From: Halichondria panicea | Lineage: Eukaryota; Porifera; Demospongiae; Suberitida; Halichondriidae | NCBI RefSeq assembly: GCF_963675165.1 | Contig: NC_087389.1 | Coordinates: 4,338,830-4,402,829, forward strand | DNA: 64,000 nucleotides | Reading direction: 5' to 3' | Shown here: positions 1 to 11,600 of the stretch, piece by piece | Numbering within the stretch: the stretch's first letter is position 1 | Layout: every line of letters starts with the position of its first letter | Program-made: the position numbers and the translations under genes | Notes under the pieces: model-generated | Seen by the model: the letters and a program-made list of their open reading frames with translations, nothing else | What the model was told of the DNA's origin: nothing | Database searches by the model: none

Positions 1-484
1 TTGATCAGCTCGGTTTTAGCATAGATAACCTGCACTATCTATGGTTTTGGAGTGTGGTCTAGCCTTAATGGATATGGCCTGTTTTTCAGTAAGACCCCAT
101 GTGCTTTTTCATAGTGGGTGCATGCAATGTTAATGGCTGTTTTATATATATCACTATACCATGCACACAATGTACGTGTACGTCTAGTATATTTAAGAGA
201 CTTTTGTGACTCACTGCAGCAACTGTGCTAATTGTTGTGCCAGTCTATATAATTATGTAAATTCAGCTTACAATAAGTCATGACATTTCAATGGATGTGG
301 TATTTTGAGCATTTAAATTGGTAAGTGTAATGTCACCCTCCATACAAGCACAGTTATCTTTGAGTGTCATGACGCATTCATGCAGTTAAGTTATAAATTA
401 TATGTGTGTATACTTTTAGACGTGTACTTTAATAGTACAGATTTTGGTTTACACTTGTAGGTAGTCCCCACTAGTCTTCCTACA

Positions 485-788
485 TGCAGCCCAGGTACGG
501 AGACCGTATCCGAAAGAGGCATATGCATGTTGGGGGTCTTAGGCCATCGTGCCAGAATTATGGACCAATGATACTATGGTATTATACTTACGTTGTAGGT
601 TAATTACTCATGCATTATTTTAATGCTATAGTTACAGCTAGTTATATATACTTGCATGTGTTTAGCTACTGTTTCACTCTGTGCAGGCAGAGATCCGACA
701 AGGTGCTGCTGGACTTGGTTCCAAAGGCAGCGCTTATGAATACGGGGTGGGAGATGACTGCAAGAGCAATGTAATGGCTATGACTTAG
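485..788 (+). pseudogene. Partial RBM5/RBM10-like C-terminal tail (two exon-like pieces)
   Basis: The piece at about 688-788 follows a good acceptor (tgtgcag) and reads AEIRQGAAGLGSKGSAYEYG, then 13 more codons and a TAG. This closely resembles the extreme C-terminus of the splicing regulators RBM5/RBM10, just after their G-patch (GLG-K-GSAYG). An upstream open piece at about 491-593 reads RYGDRIRKRH and may correspond to the basic segment before the G-patch. The G-patch core itself is not visible between them, and the tail stops a few residues early compared with RBM5. It is therefore probably a decayed or partial copy, or the last exons of a gene that starts left of the window. Family assignment rests on the last exon only; the joining of the two pieces is a guess. 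Confidence 0.4.
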
Positions 789-1072
789 GCTATTATAATT
801 ATATACAATGAGACTCGATTTGTAATCTTGTTACTTTTGTGAGATTCTGGAAACATAGCGGTTGTTTCAAAAGCGGCTGTCTATAATTAGACACACTGCT
901 ATACTTGTAATAATTATGCCTCAGGCAGGAGCCATGCACCATAAAAAATGTTATGCATGCACATATCATATAAATTAAATTCATTATCGGATTACTAATG
1001 TTCACATGACAAATACCTATGGAAAGGGTTGTCGTGTTACAAAAATTCTTCATTCAACTATGCTGCAAAGAG
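789..1072. other. Short intergenic stretch
   Basis: AT-rich spacer between the RBM5-like tail and the 3' end of the pore-forming protein gene on the opposite strand. I see no supportable gene or repeat here. Confidence 0.5.
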
Positions 1073-1885
1073 CTACAGAGGTTCTTCAAATTTTTCTACA
1101 CTGCATCCCTCCCCGACCCAAGACAGTACGCCATCCTGAGTGAAACTTGCTGTCTCATCTTCATCATCTGGATTGTAATTAGGCAAGGTGCTGAACATAT
1201 CACGAATGTTCACCCAACCACTGCTTCTAAACACCCCGCAACACAGATGCCGCTGACAGGTGTTCCTGTAGGCCATTCGAAGATACTCATTCCTGCCTAC
1301 GCTTAGCTTAATAGTGTATTTTATTTCGTACTTCATGCGGTAGGTAGTGATTGTGGCTTTAACACGTGTTCCTGGCGGCACGACTATCTTCTCCTCTTGG
1401 TTGTAGCAGTACTCAGTGCCTTCTGTGCTCGACTTCTCTGCTTCTTCAGTCGTAGACTTGCTCTTGTCATAATGCCCACTTATTCCGATGCTCCCTCCAG
1501 CTACAGCTGCACCCATCACCTGTGCTCCAATATTGCCTCCAAACCCAAAATTGACTCCTTTTGTCGAGGAGAAGGTGTAGCGACCTCCTTCAGTCTTGGA
1601 TGACTTTTTGTTGATTTGAACAACGCTTTCATCCTGAGCCACTTTTCCGTAATTTATATACTCTTTCATGTTTATATCAACGATTGTACGTGTTTTTTCG
1701 CTAGGTTTTGGGTCCATAGCAACAACGCTCAATTGAAAGTCAATATTGTTCACCTTCGTCTCATGATCATCTGTTTTGACAACACAAATGTTCTGTCCAT
1801 ATTTTTGCTTTGCTGCTCGTTCAAAAAGCTGCCAAAAGGTGACTGTGTTATCATCTTTTTTTGGACGAGAAGAGTAAGCTGCCAT
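1073..1885 (-). CDS. Aerolysin-like (beta-pore-forming) protein, intronless
   Basis: Single open frame of 270 codons if it starts at the ATG ending at 1885; an in-frame ATG at 1918 would add 11 residues. The middle has the organisation of the aerolysin/ETX-MTX2 membrane-insertion region: a Ser/Thr-rich strand (about residues 105-120), a Gly/Ala-rich amphipathic stretch (about 121-145), a second Ser/Thr/Glu-rich strand, then VPPGTRVKATITTYRMKYEI, a typical return strand. No N-terminal signal peptide is visible, so secretion would be unconventional or the protein is cytosolic until release. The N-terminal part is short and not a recognised lectin. The C-terminal 75 residues contain a CQRHLCC cluster that I do not recognise. 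Aerolysin-like proteins are widespread in animals by horizontal transfer and serve in defence, digestion or endolysosomal function. The frame is intact; activity is inferred from the fold pattern only. Confidence 0.7.
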   Translation of the reverse strand: MAAYSSRPKKDDNTVTFWQLFERAAKQKYGQNICVVKTDDHETKVNNIDFQLSVVAMDPKPSEKTRTIVDINMKEYINYGKVAQDESVVQINKKSSKTEGGRYTFSSTKGVNFGFGGNIGAQVMGAAVAGGSIGISGHYDKSKSTTEEAEKSSTEGTEYCYNQEEKIVVPPGTRVKATITTYRMKYEIKYTIKLSVGRNEYLRMAYRNTCQRHLCCGVFRSSGWVNIRDMFSTLPNYNPDDEDETASFTQDGVLSWVGEGCSVEKFEEPL

Positions 1886-2060
1886 AATTATTGATCGGTT
1901 TCTCTGGTCTGGATGCAAGAGAGCAGTATTGGAAAATAATTGAGAAGGCCTACAATGAGGAAGTGGTGAACTATTTACATTCCAAACTGAGAAGTTGCTG
2001 CAGTAATATTCATGTCAATTTCACATCCTCCTTAGTCTTGCACCAGCCCTGATTAAAAAC
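1886..2060 (+). other. Short protein-like open stretch antisense to the pore-forming gene 5' end
   Basis: The + strand is open from about 1880 to 2053 and contains the protein-like run EQYWKIIEKAYNEEVVNYLH, followed by KLRSCC and a stop. There is no ATG in frame nearby and no identifiable family. It may be an orphan exon or chance. It lies head-to-head with the start of the pore-forming gene. Confidence 0.2.
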
Positions 2061-2820
2061 AGGCTCTGTAGAACTTTCTATATCAAGTTGTAAACCACCC
2101 TTACTGATTGGCTGAATGATACATGGATGTAGCTACAGTGCGTGTGAGCTGCATGCAAAGTGCATTGCATATATAGAGTCTAACTTCTTTTGCCTCCACA
2201 TGAACACAGACAACCCTGAAATTTATGCTTTTTTCACCCATTACTCTTATAAGCCTGGGACGTAGAGCTAGACATATATACACAACTGACACAAGACACA
2301 TGGAATTACATAATTTATTATTACATGTTATCTTACTGACATGAATCGATCCAGCCATTTTTTGCCCCGGCCAAGAACGTGGTTTATGCACAATTTACCA
2401 AAAATGGACATTGCCGCCTAATAATCATTATTTACGCTAAAGTTATTCCGAGCATAATTTAACAGGGCCTAGTCATTGACTTTCACAATAACAGAATAAT
2501 TAATGTGCACAAACAAACCGATTGAAGCTAGTACACTCTAAGGTGTTAAAAATAACGCTAATCAAAACTGTTTCTCAGGTTTTTGTCTTAGTTCTCATGG
2601 CGATCTTCGATTTGTTTTGGTAGTACTGAGTGTCATCAACAAAGTTTGACCTCTGAGTGGAGTGAGTCTGAACCCTATGATCATAAAATAACAATACATG
2701 ATTATGTGTAACTATGCCCGAACAGTGCACAAAACCTTCACGGTTATACACACTATACAGTATACACAGTGACACAATGCCACAGTTATTTCCATTCACA
2801 TGCAGAATACATTGAGCAAC
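2061..2820. other. Intergenic spacer
   Basis: AT-rich spacer between two genes of the - strand: the 3' end of the VWA gene lies to the right and the pore-forming gene to the left. No gene or convincing repeat was seen. Confidence 0.5.
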
Positions 2821-5800
2821 TCACTTGCTGCGCATGTAGTGTCTGCCATGCTTCTGATACGAGCTAGCTGAATTCAGTGAGCTAATCCCTCGACGAAGGT
2901 CGTTAGTCAGAGCCTGTGTGAGATAGGGAACAAGAACAGTTAGTGTAAATGGGAAAATAAGTTTAGTAAAAACAGTGCAAAGCTCTATCGCAGAACTTAC
3001 AAATAGAGTTAAATTACAAATAGTGTTTGGTGGTGGGTACAGGTTCAACATAATTATGTAGACAAGTAAAATTATGTCTATATGGTTCACCTCAGTGAAA
3101 TGTTGCTGAAAGGATGGTGAAGCCGTCAGTGTGGAGATGGCAGTGTTGAGAATAGCATGGGCATCGGCCAGTCGATCTTTGTGGGGAGGAGAAATAAATC
3201 ATTCTTAAGCTCTGCATTATTCATCAACTACGTTAATTTACGAACCTATTCAGCTAAGTCACGGCCAATCAAGTCAATCAATTTGCATTAAGGCACTTAC
3301 TTTGTTGCGCAAGTGGTTCGGCTTTCTTCAGAGCAGTAGTTGCAATAATTCTGTTTCTCTGCACATCCACAGTCTCCTTTGCTGGGCCCTGAGCACCGTC
3401 TGAGAAAGAGCACAATATGAATATAATACTCAGCTTTAGTGAATATCCACTCACCTTTCCTGTCTATGTTGAGGTCAAAAGTGACAGTGTCAAGGGCAGA
3501 GGTGATGACATTGAAGTAGGAGAGAGAAGCCTTTATGACCAGGTCTTGTTGGGGATTGGGCATAGTTGGCAGTTTCAACTCCATCACAATATCTCTCTCC
3601 TCCTCCGACTGAAGGTCTCCCATGGCAATGTCACAGGTTTTGTCAGGAGTCGTCCAATTGATGGCTCTGTTAGCGTGTACCTCGGCCACACTGTTGCCTC
3701 CTTGTAGCTCCAGCTTGAGAGAGAGGTTCTGACCCACCACACTCAGTAGACCCCCCAGGCAGTCAGCAAATGACTCAGGAATCTGGGGAAACAGAAAAGC
3801 AGCTGTAAATTTTTCTGCTAGACACCTATTATAAATACCATGTACAAGCAAACAATGACAATAAAAGTGTAACCTTTTCGTTAGAGTCAATGTAATAGTA
3901 AACTCCGCCCCCTTGAGTGGAGATGGCCTCCAGTAGAGTGGCATCGTGGTCAGACCCAAATCCAAATGTGTAGACAGTGCCCTCAAACTGCGTAGTAATA
4001 GAGACAGCTTTACTATTTTGCAAGTACAATGTACAATACAACAGCCATAATTTATAATAGTGCCTCCTCAAAAAAATATTAAACATACCTTGGAGTGAGG
4101 TGCTCTGAGAATAGTAGGAGGAATTTGAGCGATTGCTGGATGGTTTGGACGATAGATGTTTTGTTGTATACGTAACAGTGGACCATTTAGCTGTGGAGGT
4201 GGTGGGGGTGGCGCAGGAGCTCGTGGGAGCTGTCGAGGTGGTAGGGGTGGCGCAGCAACTTGTGAGAGCTGTGGAGGTGGTGGGGGTGGCGGAGGAGCTT
4301 GTGATACCTGTGGAGGTGGTGGGGGTGGCACAGGAGCTTGTGAGACCTGTGGAGGTGGCGCAGGAGCTCGTGAGAGCTGTGGAGGTGGTGGGGGTGGCGC
4401 AGCAACTTGTGAGAGCTGTGGAGGTGGTGGGGGTGGTGCAGGAGCTCGTGAGAGCTGTGGAGGTGGTGGGGGTGGCGGAGGAGCTTGTGAGAGCTGTGGA
4501 GGTGGTGGGGGTGGCACAGGAGCTTGTGAGAGTGGTGGGGGTGGTACAGGAGCTCGTGAGAGATGTGGAGATGGTGGGGGTGGTGGGGGTGGTGCAGGAG
4601 CTCGTGAGACCTGTGGAGGTGGTGGGGGTGGCGGAGGAGCTTGTGAGAGCTGTGGAGGTGGCACAGGAGCTTGTGAGAGTGGTGGGGGTGGTACAGGAGC
4701 TCGTGACAGATGTGGAGGTGGTGGGTGTAGAGGTGGTCCTCGTTGTTGTGGGTGCTGCCACGGCTGTTGACGTAGAGGTGGAAGTTGTTTTTCATCATAC
4801 TCTTCAAGCTCCTGGTAGCACTTCATGTTTCTGAGAATATCGTTGGTGTCTCTGACACCGACATTAGCTAGCCCATCAGTTAGGAGTAGAACAGACTGTA
4901 CTTGTGCTTTGTCCTGCTCGTTGGTGTTCGAAATCAGTTCCATTCCTAATAGGATTAAAATAGAAATTACTAATCGTACATGGTACAAATGCACTGTAAA
5001 TGATACCATTCCTCTACACAGCGTGGAAAGACAGACTTTCAAAGCAGCTGTATACTAGATGTACATGCAGTGGAACCCTCATCAGGGTTTCATATAGCTG
5101 AGGTCCGGGGGTCGTTCCCAGGGAAATTTTACGAAATGATTATCTGAGGTGCAATTTGGTTTTTTTTTGTACTAGTACAGTGTATATACTTATTTCAATA
5201 TGTAGAAGTTTTTAAGTTATACACTTTGTTATGACATCATTAAGTGTTCAGATTTTTAGGGGGGGGAATCCCAGGGCGCCCCCCTCTCTATGTTCATTAT
5301 TTAAGTCATCCCTGCATGGTATAGAGAGCCAGGTCCCATGTTTGTGTACATAGGTCACCTCTCTGTAATTAGACTATGTACATTTGTTCCCAAATATATA
5401 TGTCTGTTATATAAGCTGGTATATATATCCGTAAAACCTCTATTTAAGGTGACCGTCTAAATAAGCGACACTTGGACATTACCAGTTGCAAGCATGACAG
5501 CATATACTATTTATGACGCATCAATGGCAGAGAGAGAGAGATATTGACACAGAGGTATGACCTAAAGTTAAGCTGAGACAGCAGCCAAGAAGAGCACAAT
5601 AACTGCTGCTGTGCAGTAAACATAATAATAAACTCCCGTGGAATAAAATGCCCCCTTTACAGACTTCGAAATGAAATAAACGCCCGGACGTTTAATCAAG
5701 TAAATACGGTGTATAATATTGAACTTAATATATATCCTACGCACATAACTAAATTTAATATCCTATATAGGACAATCAATATCCATTGTAAATGATCCCC

Positions 5801-6424
5801 ATTCTTGCAATGCCACAAAAATGGGCAGAGCTATTGTAGCTAGTGTACCTTTGAGCAGTCCTCCACAGAGGTTAGTTTGTGTGCCACTACGAATGGAGTC
5901 AACAAGAGCCTTGGCTTCTTTCTTGTTGGCTTTGTTCATTAGCATCAGGTCAAAATTCACGTAGATATAGGCGTCGTAAGTAACCACAGACAGTCTGTCA
6001 GTTTCTTTCACTGTAAAAGGATGCTGTTTGTGGTCAAATGCAAAAACCCGCAACATACAACTTTGGAGGCGGGGCTCGTAACAGTCAAAGTAATCTTTAG
6101 AAAATAAGTGGAGCTATGGTATCCCTTTAGTCTTTAGCTTAGATAGCTATATTAAAGCAGCCACTTACACTGGTCAATGACAAAATGCAGGGTTTCTTTG
6201 ACTAGTTTCAGCTTTTCCCCTTTCATAGAGCCACTCTTGTCAATGACAGCCACAATGTTCACCGAGGCTCGAGAGGTTGGCTCATAGAACGGAGCTTTGA
6301 AGGAGGTGACAGCCCAACATGTCTGCTCAGTCAGAGGGTAGCTCACGTACTCTGTAGAGCATTCAAGCGCAATCTGATCGCAGCCAGTCAATACTACATC
6401 TGTTTCTTTTATTTCTTCAGCCAT
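2821..6424 (-). CDS. VWA domain protein (VWA plus Vwaint-like C-terminus) with a Pro-rich repeat inside the VWA domain
   Basis: Eight exons with consistent phase: 6169-6424, 5849-6010, 4089-4945, 3874-3987, 3455-3782, 3301-3399, 3091-3176, 2821-2913; together 664 residues. The VWA domain begins near residue 55 and keeps the metal-ion-dependent adhesion site: D62/S64/S66 in DKSGSM, the Thr of SGTQTNL and the TDG of LLTDGLANVG. The domain resumes with TVYTFGFGSDHDATLLEAIS and is followed by FADCLGGLLSVV and the helical tail (NRIIATTALKKAEP..., SSYQKHGRHYM) of the Vwaint-like family. Unusually, about 200 residues of Pro-rich repeats (blocks of PPPPP separated by QLSQAP/QLSRAP) sit inside the VWA fold, between the TDG strand/helix and the next strand. 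There is no signal peptide, so the protein is probably cytosolic. Related VWA proteins occur in protists, fungi and invertebrates; their role is unknown to me. Confidence 0.85.
4195..4795 (-). repeat. Coding minisatellite (Pro-rich) inside exon 3 of the VWA gene
   Basis: G-rich on the + strand: tandem units of about 33-60 bp built from gtggaggtggtgggggtggc and gaggagcttgtgagagctg variants, roughly 15 units. The array stays open in three - strand frames. Only the PPPPP/QLSQAP frame joins in phase to both neighbouring exons. Unit length varies in multiples of three, which suggests selection to keep the frame. Confidence 0.85.
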
Positions 6425-6655
6425 TGCTTTTCGGTAGATTTAGCCTCAGACCATACTATGCTCAGACCATGACTATGCTTAGACTATATACCCTTAGCTT
6501 GCCTTCCATTACATCATTCCCCAAAATAGTATGAATGACAGAGCAGTCTCAGTAAAAACAAGGGGTGTATCTAGCATGCCGAAGACACTGAGGTAAAGAT
6601 CATTAACTGCACAAGACACAAAAAAATTAATGGGTTGCAGAAAATTGAGCAGAAT

Positions 6656-8433
6656 TTACTGGAGGGTGAACATAATGACGTTAATGTCTCTACTTCTAAA
6701 CACATTGTCCAAAGACTCATAGGGCACCTTCGTCTTGGTGAAATGCTCGTCCATCATCTGTATGAGAGAGTAAGGTCAATAAAAGTAATGCTGAACACGA
6801 ATGAGACAAACGGGACACCAAAGATAAAAAGGACATAAAAAAACTATGAACCCATAGGAGTATTTGCGGTCATTTTTGTGTAACCAAACAACAACATTTT
6901 TGAGACCTTTAATTAATTACTATAAACAATTTATAACCTCCAGCTTCCCCTATGATAACCTCACCTCAAAGAACCTCTTCTCGATCAGTGGCTTGTTGCC
7001 GGTAGTCCTTTCCTCATAGGACATGAGTACAGTGGTGTGTCTACCACACAGGTCCACCAATGTCTTTAGCAAGGCAGGAAGACTCTGTAACAATGTGTGA
7101 TGTATATAGTTGAATAAATGGAATTTAGGCCCTGGCTACATATAGCTAGCGGCAAGGGATGGTGCACAATAAGAAAGTGTGAAATAACTCTTGTAAGACG
7201 TACTACGTACTGTAAGAAGTACAATTTAAACCTGCACTATTTAAACGACCGGCAGATTGTGTGCTTACATCTTCCCCTAGAGTTTTGCTAATGTGTACAA
7301 GCATATAGGTAGTATAGGCAAACACTTCATTTCTTACCTCTTCATAGTACACGACATCAGCCATGAGCACATAGTCAGGTGAAGGAAGAAATCTTGACAC
7401 CTCCTCTCCCCTAAATAAACGGTTAGCATCAACTTGTACATAAACAGGTTCAGTGGCGGATCTATAGTGGGGAGCTTTGGGGACTTGAGCACCATGGCCT
7501 TGATTACAAGCCTGAAAGACAGAATCTACACTATAGCACGTAGCATTATCATAGCAACACCCAGTTAAATACTGTAAGCATGAACAATTATTGATGAGCC
7601 ATACAGGAAAAACATCGTGATTTGCAGAATAGCTAGCTAGGCTTGACCTAGTGACTTTTAGCTCCCCCCTAGGCCCTATCAATATTCTTGGATCCGCCCC
7701 TGACTGGTACGTTAGCATATAGACTTGTACATTAACAGCTTCAGGTACAGATATACAACGGAAAAGCACCCTTTTTAAAAATGCATCCAGCAGGACCAGC
7801 AATAAAAAGCCAATACGTTTTGTTTTATATTCACAATCAAATGTAAAGTCTGTAGCATTAGCAGTAGCAGCATTGAAAGATCGATTTGGGTATTTACACT
7901 GCTCGTACTGTACTGTCACCATTTTAGGACTTGAGCAGTAAGAGATCCCGCGATGACATCTTTGTTGATACTGACATTGTCAGACATCAAGTCTACAAAC
8001 TCAGGGAGGTCAGTCACTGTCACATCTGCCCTGTATGTATATATCATATTATGGGTTCTGAAATCAAACACAGTCAATGCGTGAAATCCACCACCCTTTT
8101 GGTATAGCCAGTAAAAATTGTAAACGCTACCAAAAAGTACGTCTCCTTCACTCACCCGAGCACCCCAGCCACTATCCCCACCACGCCAGTACCAGAGCCT
8201 AGATCCACCACCCTCTTACCCCTCCAGTGACTACGTTGGTCTGACGTACCAGGCCCCGAGGCTACTGGGAAAAAGGTATCGTTCTCCAGGAACTTAGCGA
8301 GGACAATAGCAGCGTCCCAAACCACACAACCTACATCTCCGACATAGAGCTGCTTCAGTTGAATCGTTTTTTCTCCACACTCCAGCTCTCTGAAGAAGCT
8401 GCCCCCATTCGAACTTTCAGTCTCACTGTTCAT
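6656..8433 (-). CDS. VCPKMT: VCP lysine methyltransferase (METTL21D family)
   Basis: Five exons with consistent phase: 8156-8433, 7920-8030, 7338-7410, 6965-7084, 6656-6757; 227 residues, about the length of the human protein. It is a class I SAM-dependent methyltransferase that in vertebrates trimethylates a lysine of the AAA+ ATPase VCP/p97. Visible motifs: GGVGCVVWD-like VGDVGCVVWDAAIVLAKFLE before the SAM site, motif I VVDLGSGTGVVG (about residues 80-91), ADVTVTDLPE at motif II, VLKWGEE, and the post-motif LMADVVYYEE typical of METTL21 enzymes. The C-terminus has YEERTTGNKPLIEKRFFE and FRSRDINVIMFTLQ. The start lies 208 bp from the start of TBC1D19 on the other strand, so a shared bidirectional promoter is likely. 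Intron 2 holds a MITE. Confidence 0.93.
7451..7706. mobile_element. MITE in VCPKMT intron 2
   Basis: Ends are inverted copies of cagtggcggatc and ggatccgcccctgactg. This CAGTGGCGGATC-type terminus is common in non-autonomous DNA transposons of marine invertebrates. No coding capacity; target-site duplication not resolved. Confidence 0.55.
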
Positions 8434-8641
8434 CTCATTGTTTTATGTACAAAAAACACCATACCACAGGAAAGTACCTAAGTAACTCTTCTCTCAGCTG
8501 ATCAGGCCGCGGCTTTTATCGCTCTCAGTTGTACGCCGCGGTAAAACACAAACCGTTTGACCTTTGAACGTTCTAGTATTTCAATAAATGTGCTCTATTT
8601 AGAATTAGAGCCACCCACATGGACAAGCTGTACTCGACTCA
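8434..8641. promoter_or_regulatory. Probable bidirectional promoter VCPKMT/TBC1D19
   Basis: Only 208 bp separate the two divergent start codons, so both promoters and 5' UTRs must lie here (or 5' UTRs are very short). It is one of three tight divergent pairs in the window. No TATA box was recognised. Confidence 0.5.
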
Positions 8642-11600
8642 ATGGAGGACTGGACAAGTCTATGCAATGATAAAGACACTGAGGCTATTGTTCTCTCGAA
8701 GATGAGGGAAATAGGATTGAGTGCTCACCTGAAGTATGCAGTTCAGAGCAAAATCAAGGACCAAAACGTCCAAATCAGTGACCTAGAGGAAACAGTACAT
8801 GCCAGCGTAAATACACCAGGTGTGCAGCATGTACTAAACCACAGTAATTGATGATTTCACCTCCACAGAACTTCAGACACTCCTAAAGAATGCTGTGTAT
8901 AAGGAGGTGATAAGTCTACAGAATAAAGTAGGCATTGACGGCAGTGAGCTCCGCCCACTTTGTAAGGAGCCACTGGATTTTGTTCGAGTGGCTGAAGAGG
9001 AGTGGGAAGCCACACTGAGACAAGGAATCAACACTCTGGCCATTGAGAAGAACCTACCACTATGCAAGGAGGTAGCAACAGTACAAGTTTTATACTTGCC
9101 GAATTATAATGATTGCAAATAATATTTCACATGTCCCTTGGGTTTTTTCTTAAGTGATATGTATCGATTCATTCTATCCCCTTGCAGAGGTCACCTTCTG
9201 AAAGTGAACAATTGAGACGGAAGTGGAATTCAATTGGAAGTAATTTCCCAGGAAAGTTGTGATCTAGCTCCTTCATGTATTGATGTGTGCTGTACTATAT
9301 ATCACTCCAGGACTCCATGAAATGAACCCGATATACTCCCCTAAGGACTTTCTGGAGGTGCTTACTCGTGTGAGGAACAGCAACTACAACCCTGGAGTGG
9401 ACTGTGGGGGTCTAATGAAACTCAACGTCAACGTCAAGTCCCTTACTCAACTAGTCAGTGGGGTGGAGTTTGACAATAACGTCTTGATGTATAACCTAGT
9501 ACACAATGTTTTGTTTGCCATGATAGTATGCATTTTATATCTAGTGTTGGTGAGTCAGTAGCATTACATGTATACTAAAATACCGGTCCTCAAAGGAAAC
9601 TGTATTATCACTACCCTCTTCTATAGAGAATGCTGTTTTCGAGTTTGCATCCCTCAAATCTGCAAATGGAGAACTCTCTGTCGAGAAATGGTGAGAAACA
9701 AAATTCGATGGTACTGAATTTTAACTGTTTAGCACAGGTGGAGTGGAGTACAATGAAAAGGCTGAGAAAGGTTGGTTCAAGATTGGAGTGTACTCAATAT
9801 GGCCCTGTGTTGATTTTTAATCGTTAAGAGATAGTGTCCGACAAAACAACATTAATAGAACAGAGATGGAAATTGAATATTGTTGGTACTCTCAGGGCTT
9901 CATTTGCGCCCTGTTGGAAAAATAAGGCTGATTTACGGCTTAAGTTGCTCATCAAGCAAAGTCTGTTCAGGTTTCTCTCCTGAATGTGAAAGACTGTAGC
10001 ATAATTATAGTGCGAACCAGATACACCCTCAGGCAGTTTAATCGCAACACTTCCTGGACGGCCAATGGCTCCAGACCTTCTGTAATGTGTAGTTTACTAG
10101 TTGTAACTCAATGATGGCCAGTCTCTCTGTTAAAAAGGTACTGCTGCCAGTCCAGACCAAGTTTTCTTGTGTCATTAGTTCTACTGTGGTATGCAAAATT
10201 AATGCTATTCATTGCATTATTATGCTTGTTAGCAAACGTTCTTATGACGGAAGCAATACCACTAAACAGTGGACCTACACTTCACTATAAAAAGGCAGAC
10301 AGAACCTGGTCAAGTATCGCTTCTGGCCTTTTGGCTAAGATCAAGTAGAAATAACTGTTCTTCGAAGTGTAAAAGCTTCGACGGGGCTATTGCCCCACGC
10401 TTTTACTTCAATTTTTGCAAAATGGGTTGTGGACCGAAGCTTGCTTCACCCTTCCCGCGGGTTGCCCTAGTATTGCACTACTTCTAGGTGCGGCCCATCC
10501 CCTCATGGGGACACAATCAAACAAAAATCAATGCATCCTTCAGACATTGCTTTCTATAATCATGTACGTTTATCAGTTAAATTTCTGTGGTCCCCTCCTT
10601 TGTCTCTCTACATGCATCTCTCTTTATATTGCAGTGTTGCAACATGAACTTTGCCCCCTGGCGAGAGAGCTGTGCAAGGGAGGGTGTCCAGTGGGTCTCA
10701 GGAGGGAACTGTGGGGCAGAGCACTCACACTGAACACCAGCAGCCCAGAGGTCAGGGGGTTAGAGTATGTGAAATGAAAGCATTGATTTTGTGTGTTAGA
10801 TATTCATGCTGATTTTGGCAACCAATTCCACATTGTTAATTATAGCGGGGTATAATTATTTCGAGGGTATAAAATGTTTGCAGTTTTTGCTGATGAATCT
10901 GCATATACCGTATATAGAGGGTAATTTTCGTGGGGCAAAATATTCGTGGTTGAAGACAACCATGAATATTTTGTCCCCCGAAAATTACCCGCTATACGGT
11001 ATATACCCACGAATTTATTATCGCATGTACCCTCAAAATATACCCGGCTATACAGTATGATACAGGGCATAATTCACATGATGTGCAGCATGCTTTTGTG
11101 TTTGAAGAGCTGAAAATGTCCGTTATGAAGTACAGTCTTTTGTTTGAAAAACTGCTAGTGATGGTAAGTCTCTATGAAGGCCATCATTCTTTAATGACAA
11201 TAATTCTTTCTCTTAGGATGTGAAGAAAATTGCAGCGAATGATGACAACTTCTTTGTGTTTGAGGACAACATGCATCAGGTGTAGCTCTTCGGTGTTAGT
11301 CTATCGCCTTGACGACTGGTTGTGTTGCAGGTGTTGCTGTGTTTCCTCCATGACAACACTATGCTCCCTCACTTTGACCACCTCAGTGTAACACCAATGA
11401 AGGCCTTCAAAACAGGTGAGGGGGATGGTTAATGTGTGGGGAAGACGAGGTGTTCCCTTTGCTAGCATTTCATACACATGCTTATTAATAAACATCCACT
11501 GAGAACTCAACTAGCTAAATTCCCTCTTGTTGACTACACTACATAAAATTTTCTCCCTAGAACAAGCAGTTTTCTACACATACTATTTTATTCAAGGACG

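Noticed and set aside
4133..4834. Long + strand open frames with Gly/Cys- or Val-rich repeats opposite the VWA exon
   Set aside because: These are shadows of the Pro-rich minisatellite. They have no splice or promoter context, while the - strand frame joins both neighbouring exons in phase.
7203..7922. 239-codon open frame on the - strand
   Set aside because: It runs through VCPKMT intron 2 and the MITE; only 7338-7410 is a real exon.
9280..9561. Continuous frame across TBC1D19 exon 4 into the intron
   Set aside because: Family alignment and phase require splicing at 9457; the extra residues are intronic.
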